DNA of 64,000 nucleotides from Chloroflexota bacterium (GTDB lineage Bacteria; Chloroflexota; Dehalococcoidia; Lucifugimonadales; UBA2985), in assembly GCA_028877205.1 (NCBI GenBank), contig JAPPHY010000009.1:1-64000 (forward strand), in the 5' to 3' direction. Below are positions 54,057 through 64,000 of the stretch, in pieces. How positions within the stretch are numbered: position 1 is the stretch's first letter; each line of letters starts with the position of its first letter. A program made the position numbers and the translations under genes. The notes under the pieces were generated by a model. That model was not told the DNA's origin. It was given only the letters and a program-made list of their open reading frames with translations, and did not search any database.

Positions 54057-55610
54057 TCAGCTCCTCTCCAGGGCCTGCTGCGGCGGTCGGCCAGCTGAAG
54101 TCAGGGAGGGTGCAGCCGTGCTCTGTAGATCCGCCAGCATCGCCGACAGCTCCGGCGGCAGCGGCGCAGAGTGCTCGACGTACCGACCGTCGCCGGGGAG
54201 CTTGAAGCCCAGCACGCCCGCGTGAAGGAAGTGCCGGCCAAGCCCAATGTCATGCCCGCCGTACACCCCGTCGCCTGCCAGCGGATGACCCAGCGAGGCG
54301 AAGTGAACACGAATCTGGTGCGTCCTGCCCGTCTTCGGGTAGGCTTCCACGAGCGTGAAGCCTGGCAGCCTCTCCAGGACTCGAAAGGCGGTCTCTGAGT
54401 CGCGGCCTTCCTGCACAACGGCCATGCGCTTGCGGTTCCGAGGGTCCCTGCCGATGGGGGCTGCTACTGTGCCCTCAGGTGGCTCCAACCATCCCTCTAC
54501 CAGGGCCGTGTACACCTTCCGGACCGCACGATTCTTGAGCTGCCGCGCGACGTACTCGTGCGCCTGCCGGTTCCTGGCTACCACCATCAGCCCGGACGTG
54601 TCCCTGTCGAGCCGATGCACAATTCCCGGCCTCAGACCATCTTCGATCCGCGCCAGCTCAGGCATGCGTCCCAGCAGCGCGTTGACCAGCGTCCCCACGG
54701 GATGCCCCGGCGCAGGATGCACGACCATCCCTGCCGGTTTATCTACCACCAGGACGTCGTCATCCTCATAAATCACGGAGAGTTGAATGTCCTGTGGCGT
54801 CAGCTGCGTGGGCTGCGGAGGTGCAACCTCAACCTCCACAGTCTCCCCGCCCTTCAGCCTGTACGACGCCTTCGCGGCGGCGCCGTTCACCCTGACCAGC
54901 CCCCGGCCCACGAGGCCCGCGACGTGAGAGCGAGAAAGGTCGCCATTCCGGTCGGCCAGGAAGCGGTCCAGGCGTTCGCCGGGCGCGTCGGCCACCAGCG
55001 TTCGCACTACTCCCACGCCCTCTTCCTTTCCCGACCGAAGGGCCTCTCCAAGCGTCTCTGGAGCCACGCCAAAATGGTCGTTGTAGTCGCCGGACCACGC
55101 ATCAGGGGCCTGCTCGGCCCAGTCGCTCTCGGCGGACGCGAAGGCCGCCGCCGGCGCTGCATCGGTCGGAGCGCGACTGCCGGACTTCGCCGACGTCACG
55201 GTCAACAGGAGCCCTATGAGCCCTACCACGATTGAGGAGTCCGCCAGATTGAACACGGGCCAGGCACCCACGTCGATGAAGTCGACCACGTGACCGAGCC
55301 TCACCCGGTCGATCAGGTTGCCCATTGCGCCTCCCAGCATCAGCCCCAGGCTGAGCCGGAGCATGAAGCTGTCGACAGGGTGAGTGCGATAGAACACAAG
55401 CAGCACCCCAATCCCCACCAGCGAGGCGAGAGTCAGGAGGAGGGTTTGGTCGGGAAACAGTCCGAACGCGCTGCCGGTGTTCAACACGTACGTCGCACGC
55501 ACAAACCCATCATCCGGTATGGACTCGCCGGGCGACATGGTTCTGGTGACCAGCCCCTTGGTGGACTGGTCTGCCATAAGCGTCAGGATGAGGACGACAA
55601 GCGTGGTCAC
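54057..55610 (-). CDS. Fusion: lipoprotein signal peptidase (LspA) plus RluD-type pseudouridine synthase
   Basis: 517 residues in one open frame. Residues 1-140 are LspA: four membrane helices, NTGSAFG (44-50), GGAMGNLIDRVRLGHVVDFID (Asp101) and FNLADSS (Asp124), the two catalytic Asps of aspartyl signal peptidase II. Residues 145-205 are an Ala-rich linker. Residues 205-262 form an S4 RNA-binding domain (GERLDRFLADRNGDLSRSHV). Residues 265-500 are the pseudouridine synthase, with HRLDRDTSGLMVVAR (Asp335) and RTHQIRVH. lspA and rluD are often adjacent in bacteria; here they are joined. Each half looks catalytically complete. GTG start, weak ribosome site. Confidence 0.93.
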   Translation of the reverse strand: MTTLVVLILTLMADQSTKGLVTRTMSPGESIPDDGFVRATYVLNTGSAFGLFPDQTLLLTLASLVGIGVLLVFYRTHPVDSFMLRLSLGLMLGGAMGNLIDRVRLGHVVDFIDVGAWPVFNLADSSIVVGLIGLLLTVTSAKSGSRAPTDAAPAAAFASAESDWAEQAPDAWSGDYNDHFGVAPETLGEALRSGKEEGVGVVRTLVADAPGERLDRFLADRNGDLSRSHVAGLVGRGLVRVNGAAAKASYRLKGGETVEVEVAPPQPTQLTPQDIQLSVIYEDDDVLVVDKPAGMVVHPAPGHPVGTLVNALLGRMPELARIEDGLRPGIVHRLDRDTSGLMVVARNRQAHEYVARQLKNRAVRKVYTALVEGWLEPPEGTVAAPIGRDPRNRKRMAVVQEGRDSETAFRVLERLPGFTLVEAYPKTGRTHQIRVHFASLGHPLAGDGVYGGHDIGLGRHFLHAGVLGFKLPGDGRYVEHSAPLPPELSAMLADLQSTAAPSLTSAGRPPQQALERS

Positions 55611-55723
55611 GTCAGAGCGCCCCGGAGCCGTTCGGCGGGTGGCGCGGACACTCCGCGTGAGCGTGCAAATCGGGTGTGGAACTGCCGTAGGCCATGTGCG
55701 CCGAAGTGTGGAATTCTCAACTC

Positions 55724-55753
55724 AGTGTAGCACACGCACAGAGCGCTGCACAA
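55724..55753 (-). promoter_or_regulatory. Promoter of the lspA-rluD fusion gene
   Basis: Minus strand: TTGTGC (55753-55748), 18-base spacer, TACACT (55729-55724). The other bases of 55611-55864 show no gene. Confidence 0.55.
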
Positions 55754-55864
55754 CGAACGCGGCCGGGGCGCGGTGAGGGCATGCACCTGTCGTTGCGGCG
55801 GCAAGGCGATGCGCATGCCACCTCGCGTCACGAGCTCCGGCCCACTCTCCGGCCTGTTGCCCTG

Positions 55865-57082
55865 TCAGACGGCCCTGAACTTCGCCGCCTCCTCGGAGCC
55901 GCCCGTGGCGTCGCCTGCGCTGTAGGAGTGCGCGCCCGTGCCGGCAAGCCCGCCTCCCTGCACGATCAGGTACTCCTCCCTGATAGGACGGCCGTTCAGC
56001 CAGCACTCTAGTATCTCGCGGACTCCCGCAGCGTACCGAGCCTGAGCCGAAAGCGACGTCCCGGACGTGTGCGGCGTCATCGCGTGGTTGGGCATCGACC
56101 GCCAGGGGTGGTCGTTGGGAGGGGGCTGCGGGAACCACACGTCGCCGGCGTATCCTGCAAGCTGTCCACTCTCGAGGGCCCTCACGATCGCGTCGCGGTC
56201 GCATATCTTGCCCCTCGCGGTGTTGACGATGTAAGACCCGCGCTTCATCCTGCCGATGAGCGCGTCGTCAAACATGTGCTCGGTCTCGGCGTGGAGCGGG
56301 CAGTGGATGCTCACCACGTCGCACACACTGACGAGCGACTCCACGTTGGGGTGGAACGTCAGCCCTAGCTCCTGCTCGACCTCCGCGGGCAGCCGGTGCC
56401 TGTCCGTGTAGTGCAGCTTCACGTCGAAGGCCTTCATTCGCTTCAGGACCGCCAGGCCGATCCGGCCGGCGGCCACCACGCCCACGTCCATCCCCTCGAT
56501 GTCATAGGACCGCGAGATGGCGTCTGCGATGTTCCAGCCGCCCTTCATCACCCAGCCGTACTGGGGAATGTAGTCCCTGACCAGAGCCAACATCTGCATC
56601 ACCGCGTGCTCCGCTACGCTGACGCTGTTGCACCACGTCACCTCGCACACGGTGATGTCCCTGGCAATGGCCGACTGAAGGTCAACGTGGTCCGAGCCGA
56701 TCCCCGCGGTGATCGCGATCTTGAGCTTGGGAGCGTTTCGGATACGCTCCGCGGTCAGGTACCCCGGCCAGAATGGCTGTGAGATGACGACGTCGGCGTC
56801 CGGCAGCTCGCGCTCAAAGACCGAATCCGGGCCGTCCTTGTCCGACGTGACGACGAACCTGTGGCCGCGCTCGGTCACGAACTTCTCAAGACCCAGCCCT
56901 CCCGACACGGATCCCAGAAGCTGCCCGGGCATAAAGTCGATTGAGGCGGGTGTGGGCAGCGTTTGGCCGTCCGGGTAGTGGGAAAGTGTGGGTATGGTAG
57001 AGCGTGCGTAGGCCGTAGGGAATCCGGTCACGGGGTCCGGGTACAGAACGCAAAGTACCTTGAGTGCCGATGAAATGCTCAT
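55865..57082 (-). CDS. NAD-dependent formate dehydrogenase
   Basis: 405 residues, as in Pseudomonas FDH (400). Very high likeness: YPDPVTGFPTAYARSTIP near the N-terminus, DKDGPDSVFERELPDADVVISQPFW, the NAD site HYTDRHRLP (its Asp selects NAD over NADP), and the catalytic GDVWFPQP and TPHTSGTSLSAQAR (His and Ser pair). It is a D-2-hydroxyacid dehydrogenase fold without metals or selenium: formate plus NAD+ gives CO2 plus NADH. AGGAGG lies six bases before ATG. It stands alone on the minus strand, divergent from the RimI-like gene. Confidence 0.96.
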   Translation of the reverse strand: MSISSALKVLCVLYPDPVTGFPTAYARSTIPTLSHYPDGQTLPTPASIDFMPGQLLGSVSGGLGLEKFVTERGHRFVVTSDKDGPDSVFERELPDADVVISQPFWPGYLTAERIRNAPKLKIAITAGIGSDHVDLQSAIARDITVCEVTWCNSVSVAEHAVMQMLALVRDYIPQYGWVMKGGWNIADAISRSYDIEGMDVGVVAAGRIGLAVLKRMKAFDVKLHYTDRHRLPAEVEQELGLTFHPNVESLVSVCDVVSIHCPLHAETEHMFDDALIGRMKRGSYIVNTARGKICDRDAIVRALESGQLAGYAGDVWFPQPPPNDHPWRSMPNHAMTPHTSGTSLSAQARYAAGVREILECWLNGRPIREEYLIVQGGGLAGTGAHSYSAGDATGGSEEAAKFRAV

Positions 57083-57148
57083 GCCCCACCTCCTCCACTG
57101 GTAGCCTTGTATTCATTATACGTGGAAACGCCCTTCTCAGGTAGATTG

Positions 57149-57157
57149 TGGTAGAAT
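57149..57157 (+). promoter_or_regulatory. Extended -10 promoter of the acetyltransferase gene
   Basis: TGG-TAGAAT, 40 bases before the GTG start of the RimI-like gene. No clear -35. Confidence 0.45.
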
Positions 57158-57196
57158 CGGAAGCCATAAACCTACCTCACCCTAGAGAGCGCCACA

Positions 57197-57859
57197 GTGC
57201 CATACGCCATAAGGTTCGCCCGGGAAGAGGATGTCCCCCAGCTGGCGGAGATAGAGAAGGAGGCCTTCCCCACCAACTGGCCCGCCACTCCGTTCAGGAG
57301 AGACCTCTCCAGAGAATCGATAAGCCTGCTGGTGGTCTACACACTGCCCGAGGAGGACAATCCACCTCCGCCTGAACCCGATCTACCCGCGGGCGATGCC
57401 GAGCAGCCTCGGGGCCTGGCCGGGCTCCTGGCGCGCATCTTCCGCGGCCGAAACCACCGTCAGGCGAATCGCGGGCCGGCCGAGTTCATAGCCGGCTATG
57501 TGTCGACCTCCTACATGACGGACGAAGCGCACGTGACGGGCATCGCAGTGCGAGGGTTGCACCGCGGCAACGGCCTTGGCGAGCTGCTTCTAATGTCGGC
57601 CATAGAGCTTGCGATGCGGAAGAACTCGCGCGTGGTGACCCTTGAGGTGCGCGTCTCCAACCGCGTCGCACAGTCACTGTACACCAAGTACGGCTTCAAC
57701 CAGGCCGGGCTTCGCAAGGGATACTACACCGACAACCACGAGGACGCCTACATCATGACCACCGCTCCCATCTCCTCACTGGAGTACGGCGAGAAGTTCC
57801 GCACGCTGGAGCAGAGCTACCGGCAGAGACGAGGCTACGCGGCCATCAGCCTCGGATGA
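57197..57859 (+). CDS. RimI-like GNAT N-acetyltransferase with an internal insert
   Basis: 220 residues, against about 150 for RimI. GNAT motif A is VRGLHRGNGLGELLLMSAIELAM (V-x5-R-G-x-G-x-G/A type). Motif B region has VRVSNRVAQSLYTKYGFNQAGLRKGYY, the usual RimI-like N-x(5)-Y-x-x-x-GF. An insert of about 45 residues (53-97), rich in Pro, Glu and Arg, separates the first two strands. Acts probably on ribosomal protein or other N-termini. GTG start. The downstream TauE gene converges. Confidence 0.9.
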   Translation: MPYAIRFAREEDVPQLAEIEKEAFPTNWPATPFRRDLSRESISLLVVYTLPEEDNPPPPEPDLPAGDAEQPRGLAGLLARIFRGRNHRQANRGPAEFIAGYVSTSYMTDEAHVTGIAVRGLHRGNGLGELLLMSAIELAMRKNSRVVTLEVRVSNRVAQSLYTKYGFNQAGLRKGYYTDNHEDAYIMTTAPISSLEYGEKFRTLEQSYRQRRGYAAISLG

Positions 57860-57868
57860 GCGGCCCAC

Positions 57869-58699
57869 CTAGATGCCGACGATGAGCTGCCTGCCGCCCA
57901 CGAGAATCATGGACGCCGCCAGGATGACCAGCACCACCCGATGGTCAACGCGCGACCGCAGGTATATCCCGATCTGCGCCCCCACCAGCGCGCCCGCACC
58001 CAGCAGCGCCGCCCGGAGCCACCCATCCTGGAACTGACCGGTGGCTATGCGCGTGATCAGGCTGGAGGAGGACGTCACCACCAGCAGCAGCATCGCCGTG
58101 GGCGCCACCACTCGGGGCGGCATCCTGAGGAGGAACGTCATCGCCGGAACGTTGACGACCCCTCCACCAATCCCGAAGAAACTCGATATGTAGCCGGACA
58201 CGGGGCTTATCCCGCCGGCCATCACCGTATTGACGTAGAAGCGGTAGGTACGGCCCATCCGCTCCCGTATCTCCCTGTTCGGGGCGTGCTCAACGTCCCC
58301 CTGCAGCTCGATTGCCCTGGTGCTCCGCCACAGCACGTACACAGCGCCCAGTATCAGCAAGATGCCCATGTATATCTCGAAGGAGTCGCGAGTCACGCGG
58401 CTGGCTGCAATCGCTCCTATGGCCGCGGCCGGAATGCCTCCCACGGCCAGCAGCCCGGCCGTCTTGAAGTCGATGCGATGCTCCCGGTAGTTGGTCACCG
58501 TCGCGGACACGGCGTTCAGAAACACCACAGTTAATGAGATGCTGGAGATGACGGCCGGCGACTCGTCGGGAAACATGAAGAGCAGCAGGGGCACCAGAAC
58601 GAACCCGCCGCCCAGGCCGACCAGCGTTCCCAAAGCGGCCACCGCAGCGCCCACCAAGGGCAGCATCACGAGGTGCAGGATTGTCAGCTCGTACGACAT
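57869..58699 (-). CDS. Sulfite exporter TauE/SafE family protein
   Basis: 276 residues from the ATG at 58699; a GTG at 58747 would add 16 residues. Eight to nine membrane helices in two halves. The TauE motifs are seen as LGTLVGLGGGFVLVPLL (first half) and GISPVSGYISSFFGIGGGVVNVPAM (second half). It exports sulfite, sulfoacetate or another anion. It sits between RimI-like and cyclophilin genes; the substrate is unknown. Confidence 0.9.
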   Translation of the reverse strand: MSYELTILHLVMLPLVGAAVAALGTLVGLGGGFVLVPLLLFMFPDESPAVISSISLTVVFLNAVSATVTNYREHRIDFKTAGLLAVGGIPAAAIGAIAASRVTRDSFEIYMGILLILGAVYVLWRSTRAIELQGDVEHAPNREIRERMGRTYRFYVNTVMAGGISPVSGYISSFFGIGGGVVNVPAMTFLLRMPPRVVAPTAMLLLVVTSSSSLITRIATGQFQDGWLRAALLGAGALVGAQIGIYLRSRVDHRVVLVILAASMILVGGRQLIVGI

Positions 58700-58817
58700 T
58701 GCCTCGGCTAACGGGTGCGGGCGCGCAACAGCGGAGCTTATACTCACCGCGGACTACGCGCTTGCGCGCCTCCTGTCGCGCCGTGACGGGAGCGCGGGCC
58801 GGCGCGCCGCCCGCCGC

Positions 58818-59342
58818 CTACGGCTCCTCGACTATCTCGATGCGCTCTATGGTGGGCAGATTGACAGGGCTGGAGCGCTCGCCCGACGCGCCGACGGTAA
58901 CGGGCAGGTTGGCCAATCCGTCCACAACGTCCATGCCCTCCCTCACCTGCCCGAAGATCGTGTAGTTCTTGGGGAGGTTGGCCCGCTTGTGCACCACGAA
59001 GAACTGGCTGCCGTTGGTGTTGGGACCCGCATTCGCCATCGCCAGAATGCCCGGATCATAGTCGCGGGTAACCGGCTCGTCCTCAAAGGTGTAACCGGGG
59101 CCGCCGCGGCCCGTGCCGGTAGGGTCACCGCCCTGGATCATGAAGCCGGAGATGATCCGGTGGAAGATGACGCCGTCGTAGTAGCCCTCTCTGGCCAGGA
59201 ACACAAAGCTGTTCACGGTCTTCGGCGCCTCCGCCGGGAACAGGTCGAATACGATGGCCCCGCCGCTCGTGTGCATGGTGGCGGAGATCTTGCTCGCGGG
59301 GTCGATGGTCATGGGAGGTGGTGCGCTGTACTTGTTGGCCAC
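58818..59342 (-). CDS. Peptidyl-prolyl cis-trans isomerase, cyclophilin type
   Basis: 174 residues. The catalytic region GVIFHRIISGFMIQGGDPTGTGRGGPGY contains the catalytic Arg and Gln. NGSQFFVV and YTIFGQVREGMDVVD complete the fold. No signal peptide, so cytoplasmic. GTG start with GAGGAAG upstream. The preceding open sequence 58700-58817 shows nothing. Confidence 0.95.
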   Translation of the reverse strand: MANKYSAPPPMTIDPASKISATMHTSGGAIVFDLFPAEAPKTVNSFVFLAREGYYDGVIFHRIISGFMIQGGDPTGTGRGGPGYTFEDEPVTRDYDPGILAMANAGPNTNGSQFFVVHKRANLPKNYTIFGQVREGMDVVDGLANLPVTVGASGERSSPVNLPTIERIEIVEEP

Positions 59343-59492
59343 GCTTCTTCCTCACTGGTGCGGGATTTGCCGAGGACGCCGCGGGGGCGTTTCAGCGTGG
59401 GCAAGTCTAGCAGAATCGGCTTCCCCGTGCCAGACGTAGGCACGTCTCACGCACGGTTTTCGCCGCTGCACTGGCGTTTCCGAGCGGTACTG

Positions 59493-59501
59493 TGGCATAA
59501 T
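59493..59501 (+). promoter_or_regulatory. Extended -10 promoter of acnA
   Basis: TGG-CATAAT, 50 bases before acnA; no good -35. It fits the recurring TGTGG-TATAAT pattern in this window. Confidence 0.5.
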
Positions 59502-59550
59502 CAGGGGCGTCAGAATTGCCCACCCAACTGGAAGGAAGGTAGGTAGCTAC

Positions 59551-62226
<2,676 letters not shown>

Positions 62227-62242
62227 GAGGTAAAGACCAGGT

Positions 62243-62638
62243 ATGGGAGTGACACGAGTGAACGTCACGGTCCGCAACATCTCTGCGCCGGACAGGTCCT
62301 GGAGCGGGTTGTTTGTGGTAGATACCGGAGCGACGGATAGCATGGTCCCAAGGGAGTTCCTGGAGGCCATCGGGCTGTCGCCTCTCAGGCAGCGCACTTA
62401 CAGGCTCGGCGACGGGCGCAGCCTCACGTTCGACATCACGGAGGCCCGTCTGGAGTTTATGGGCAAGGCCACTGCAAAGGACATAATCATGGGCGGGCCG
62501 GGCAGCGAGCCTCTTTTGGGGGTGACCGCTCTGGAGTCGACCGGTATGGAGGTGGATCCAGTGAGTGAGACACTTAAGGAGCTGCCCGCCGTCCGTCTCG
62601 TGGGCATGAGAGTTGAGCCTGGCCGGACGGGCAATTGA
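62243..62638 (+). CDS. Retropepsin-like clan AA aspartic protease
   Basis: 131 residues. LFVVDTGATDSMVPREFL (residues 23-40) holds the D-T/S-G active site of a single-domain, dimeric retropepsin. A second signature IIMGGPGSEPLLGVTALE gives the glycine flap-like end. Typical of small bacterial aspartyl proteases near metabolic genes; the target is unknown. ATG follows AGGAGG. It lies between acnA and a small zinc-like protein. Confidence 0.86.
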   Translation: MGVTRVNVTVRNISAPDRSWSGLFVVDTGATDSMVPREFLEAIGLSPLRQRTYRLGDGRSLTFDITEARLEFMGKATAKDIIMGGPGSEPLLGVTALESTGMEVDPVSETLKELPAVRLVGMRVEPGRTGN

Positions 62639-62666
62639 CCGGCGGCGCCATGACAGGAGGCAACAC

Positions 62667-63032
62667 ATGCTGATACTGCTCCAGAGGCTGCTGGCCGAGA
62701 GGCTGGCGCCCGCTCCCTACAGACCGACGCCGCGGCCGCCCGCGGCCGTGCACACGGAACGCACCGTGGATGCCCCAATCTCGTCCTCGCCGCAGCGACC
62801 GGCCGGGCAGCAGGTGACGGTCAGAACCGCAACCGCCTACTACGTGTACACCAACAGCCGGAACCGGTACTCACGGATTCACGAGGAGTCCTGCCCGTGG
62901 TACCAGCGGCCGCGCACCGCGCGCCAGACCGACAACGGCTGGTGGCACGGCCCGTACGGCCGACTTGAGCTGGCGGAGGACAGCCCGCAGAACATCGGCG
63001 CGGTGACTCCATGCGGCCACTGCATGCCGTAG
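62667..63032 (+). CDS. Small protein with Ada-like H-x3-C...C-x2-C motif, unknown
   Basis: 121 residues from the ATG at 62667, which has AGGAGG six bases upstream. The N-terminus is a short amphipathic helix (LILLQRLLAERLAP) and a Pro-rich linker. The C-terminal 65 residues read YYVYTNSRNRYSRIHEESC, then, about 37 residues on, TPCGHCMP. The His-x3-Cys and Cys-x2-Cys could bind zinc as in Ada-like 'HxxxC...PCxxC' modules. Function unknown. The same module, without ligands, seems to be fused to PyrB. Confidence 0.65.
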   Translation: MLILLQRLLAERLAPAPYRPTPRPPAAVHTERTVDAPISSSPQRPAGQQVTVRTATAYYVYTNSRNRYSRIHEESCPWYQRPRTARQTDNGWWHGPYGRLELAEDSPQNIGAVTPCGHCMP

Positions 63033-63086
63033 GGGACCGCTATTGAGTTGTGCGTAACCAGCTGCCAGCTAGCAAGGGCAGCCGTG

Positions 63087-63095
63087 TGGTATAAT
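63087..63095 (+). promoter_or_regulatory. Extended -10 promoter, near-leaderless
   Basis: TGG-TATAAT (63087-63095) ends eight bases before the ATG at 63104. A start seven bases after the -10 would give a leader of one or two bases. Confidence 0.65.
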
Positions 63096-63103
63096 CCTAC
63101 GAA

Positions 63104-64000
<897 letters not shown>

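Noticed and set aside
55865..57082. Selenocysteine or molybdenum in the formate dehydrogenase
   Set aside because: The protein is the D-2-hydroxyacid dehydrogenase-type FDH, which needs neither metal nor selenium; no in-frame TGA is seen.

Overview
The window is a high-GC bacterial chromosome segment with dense coding, many 4-bp start/stop overlaps, AGGAGG-type ribosome sites and sigma70-like promoters. Free-living heterotroph metabolism (aconitase, succinyl-CoA ligase, transhydrogenase, several crotonases, an acyl-CoA synthetase), a T-box in front of ileS, lipobox-type binding proteins and a very large FtsX-type permease suggest a Chloroflexota bacterium of the Dehalococcoidia/SAR202 kind. 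That assignment is inference from gene content only. No 16S or other marker is present, and no phage, insertion sequence or CRISPR array is visible.

Layout. 1-6000: end of an ABC ATPase, its giant permease, then sucCD. 6200-10250 (minus): an acyl-CoA module (two crotonases, a zinc-ribbon membrane protein, an acyl-CoA synthetase, a small basic protein). 10300-12600: HAD hydrolase, SDR and an ABM-like protein. 12890-16340 (minus): ileS behind a T-box with an AUC specifier. 16500-17800: EEP-family protein and panD. 17800-20800 (minus): pntAA-pntAB-pntB. 20870-24150 (minus): a Fur-family regulator and Zn/Mn ABC transporter operon with a 26-bp palindrome at its promoter. 24260-30000: tRNA-Arg, antiporter, a secreted Met-tailed protein, a CorC-like CBS protein, glmU and two tRNA-Ser genes. 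30050-36400: MFS transporter, tungstate-type tupABC, and a DUF35/thiolase-like pair.

36600-45750 (minus) is the pyrimidine operon pyrR-pyrB-pyrC-carA-carB. A vapBC toxin-antitoxin pair and a GIY-YIG-like gene are lodged between carA and carB. A PyrR-binding RNA motif and an attenuator precede pyrR. PyrB is unusual: a PyrI-like four-cysteine zinc domain, and then an Ada-like tail without metal ligands, are fused to its C-terminus. 45787-48765 (minus) is a stand-alone adenylation-carrier-reductase enzyme. 48960-52500 holds two alpha/beta hydrolases, a HbpS/GlcG protein, a small HTH protein, an FMN reductase, a selenocysteine tRNA (anticodon UCA) and thioredoxin. 52590-57080 has gltX, an in-frame LspA-RluD fusion and an NAD-dependent formate dehydrogenase. 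57190-64000 ends with a RimI-like acetyltransferase, a TauE-like exporter, cyclophilin, aconitase with two small downstream genes, a TIGR00725-type gene and the start of enolase.

How it fits together: the selenocysteine tRNA and the tungstate importer suggest the cell makes Se- and W/Mo-dependent enzymes encoded elsewhere. Formate dehydrogenase would supply NADH and the transhydrogenase would exchange it for NADPH. The most unusual items are the LspA-RluD fusion, the PyrB-PyrI(Zn)-Ada-like fusion, the carA/carB interruption and the A-T-R reductase. A TGG/TGN extended -10 motif also recurs at about nine independent promoters.
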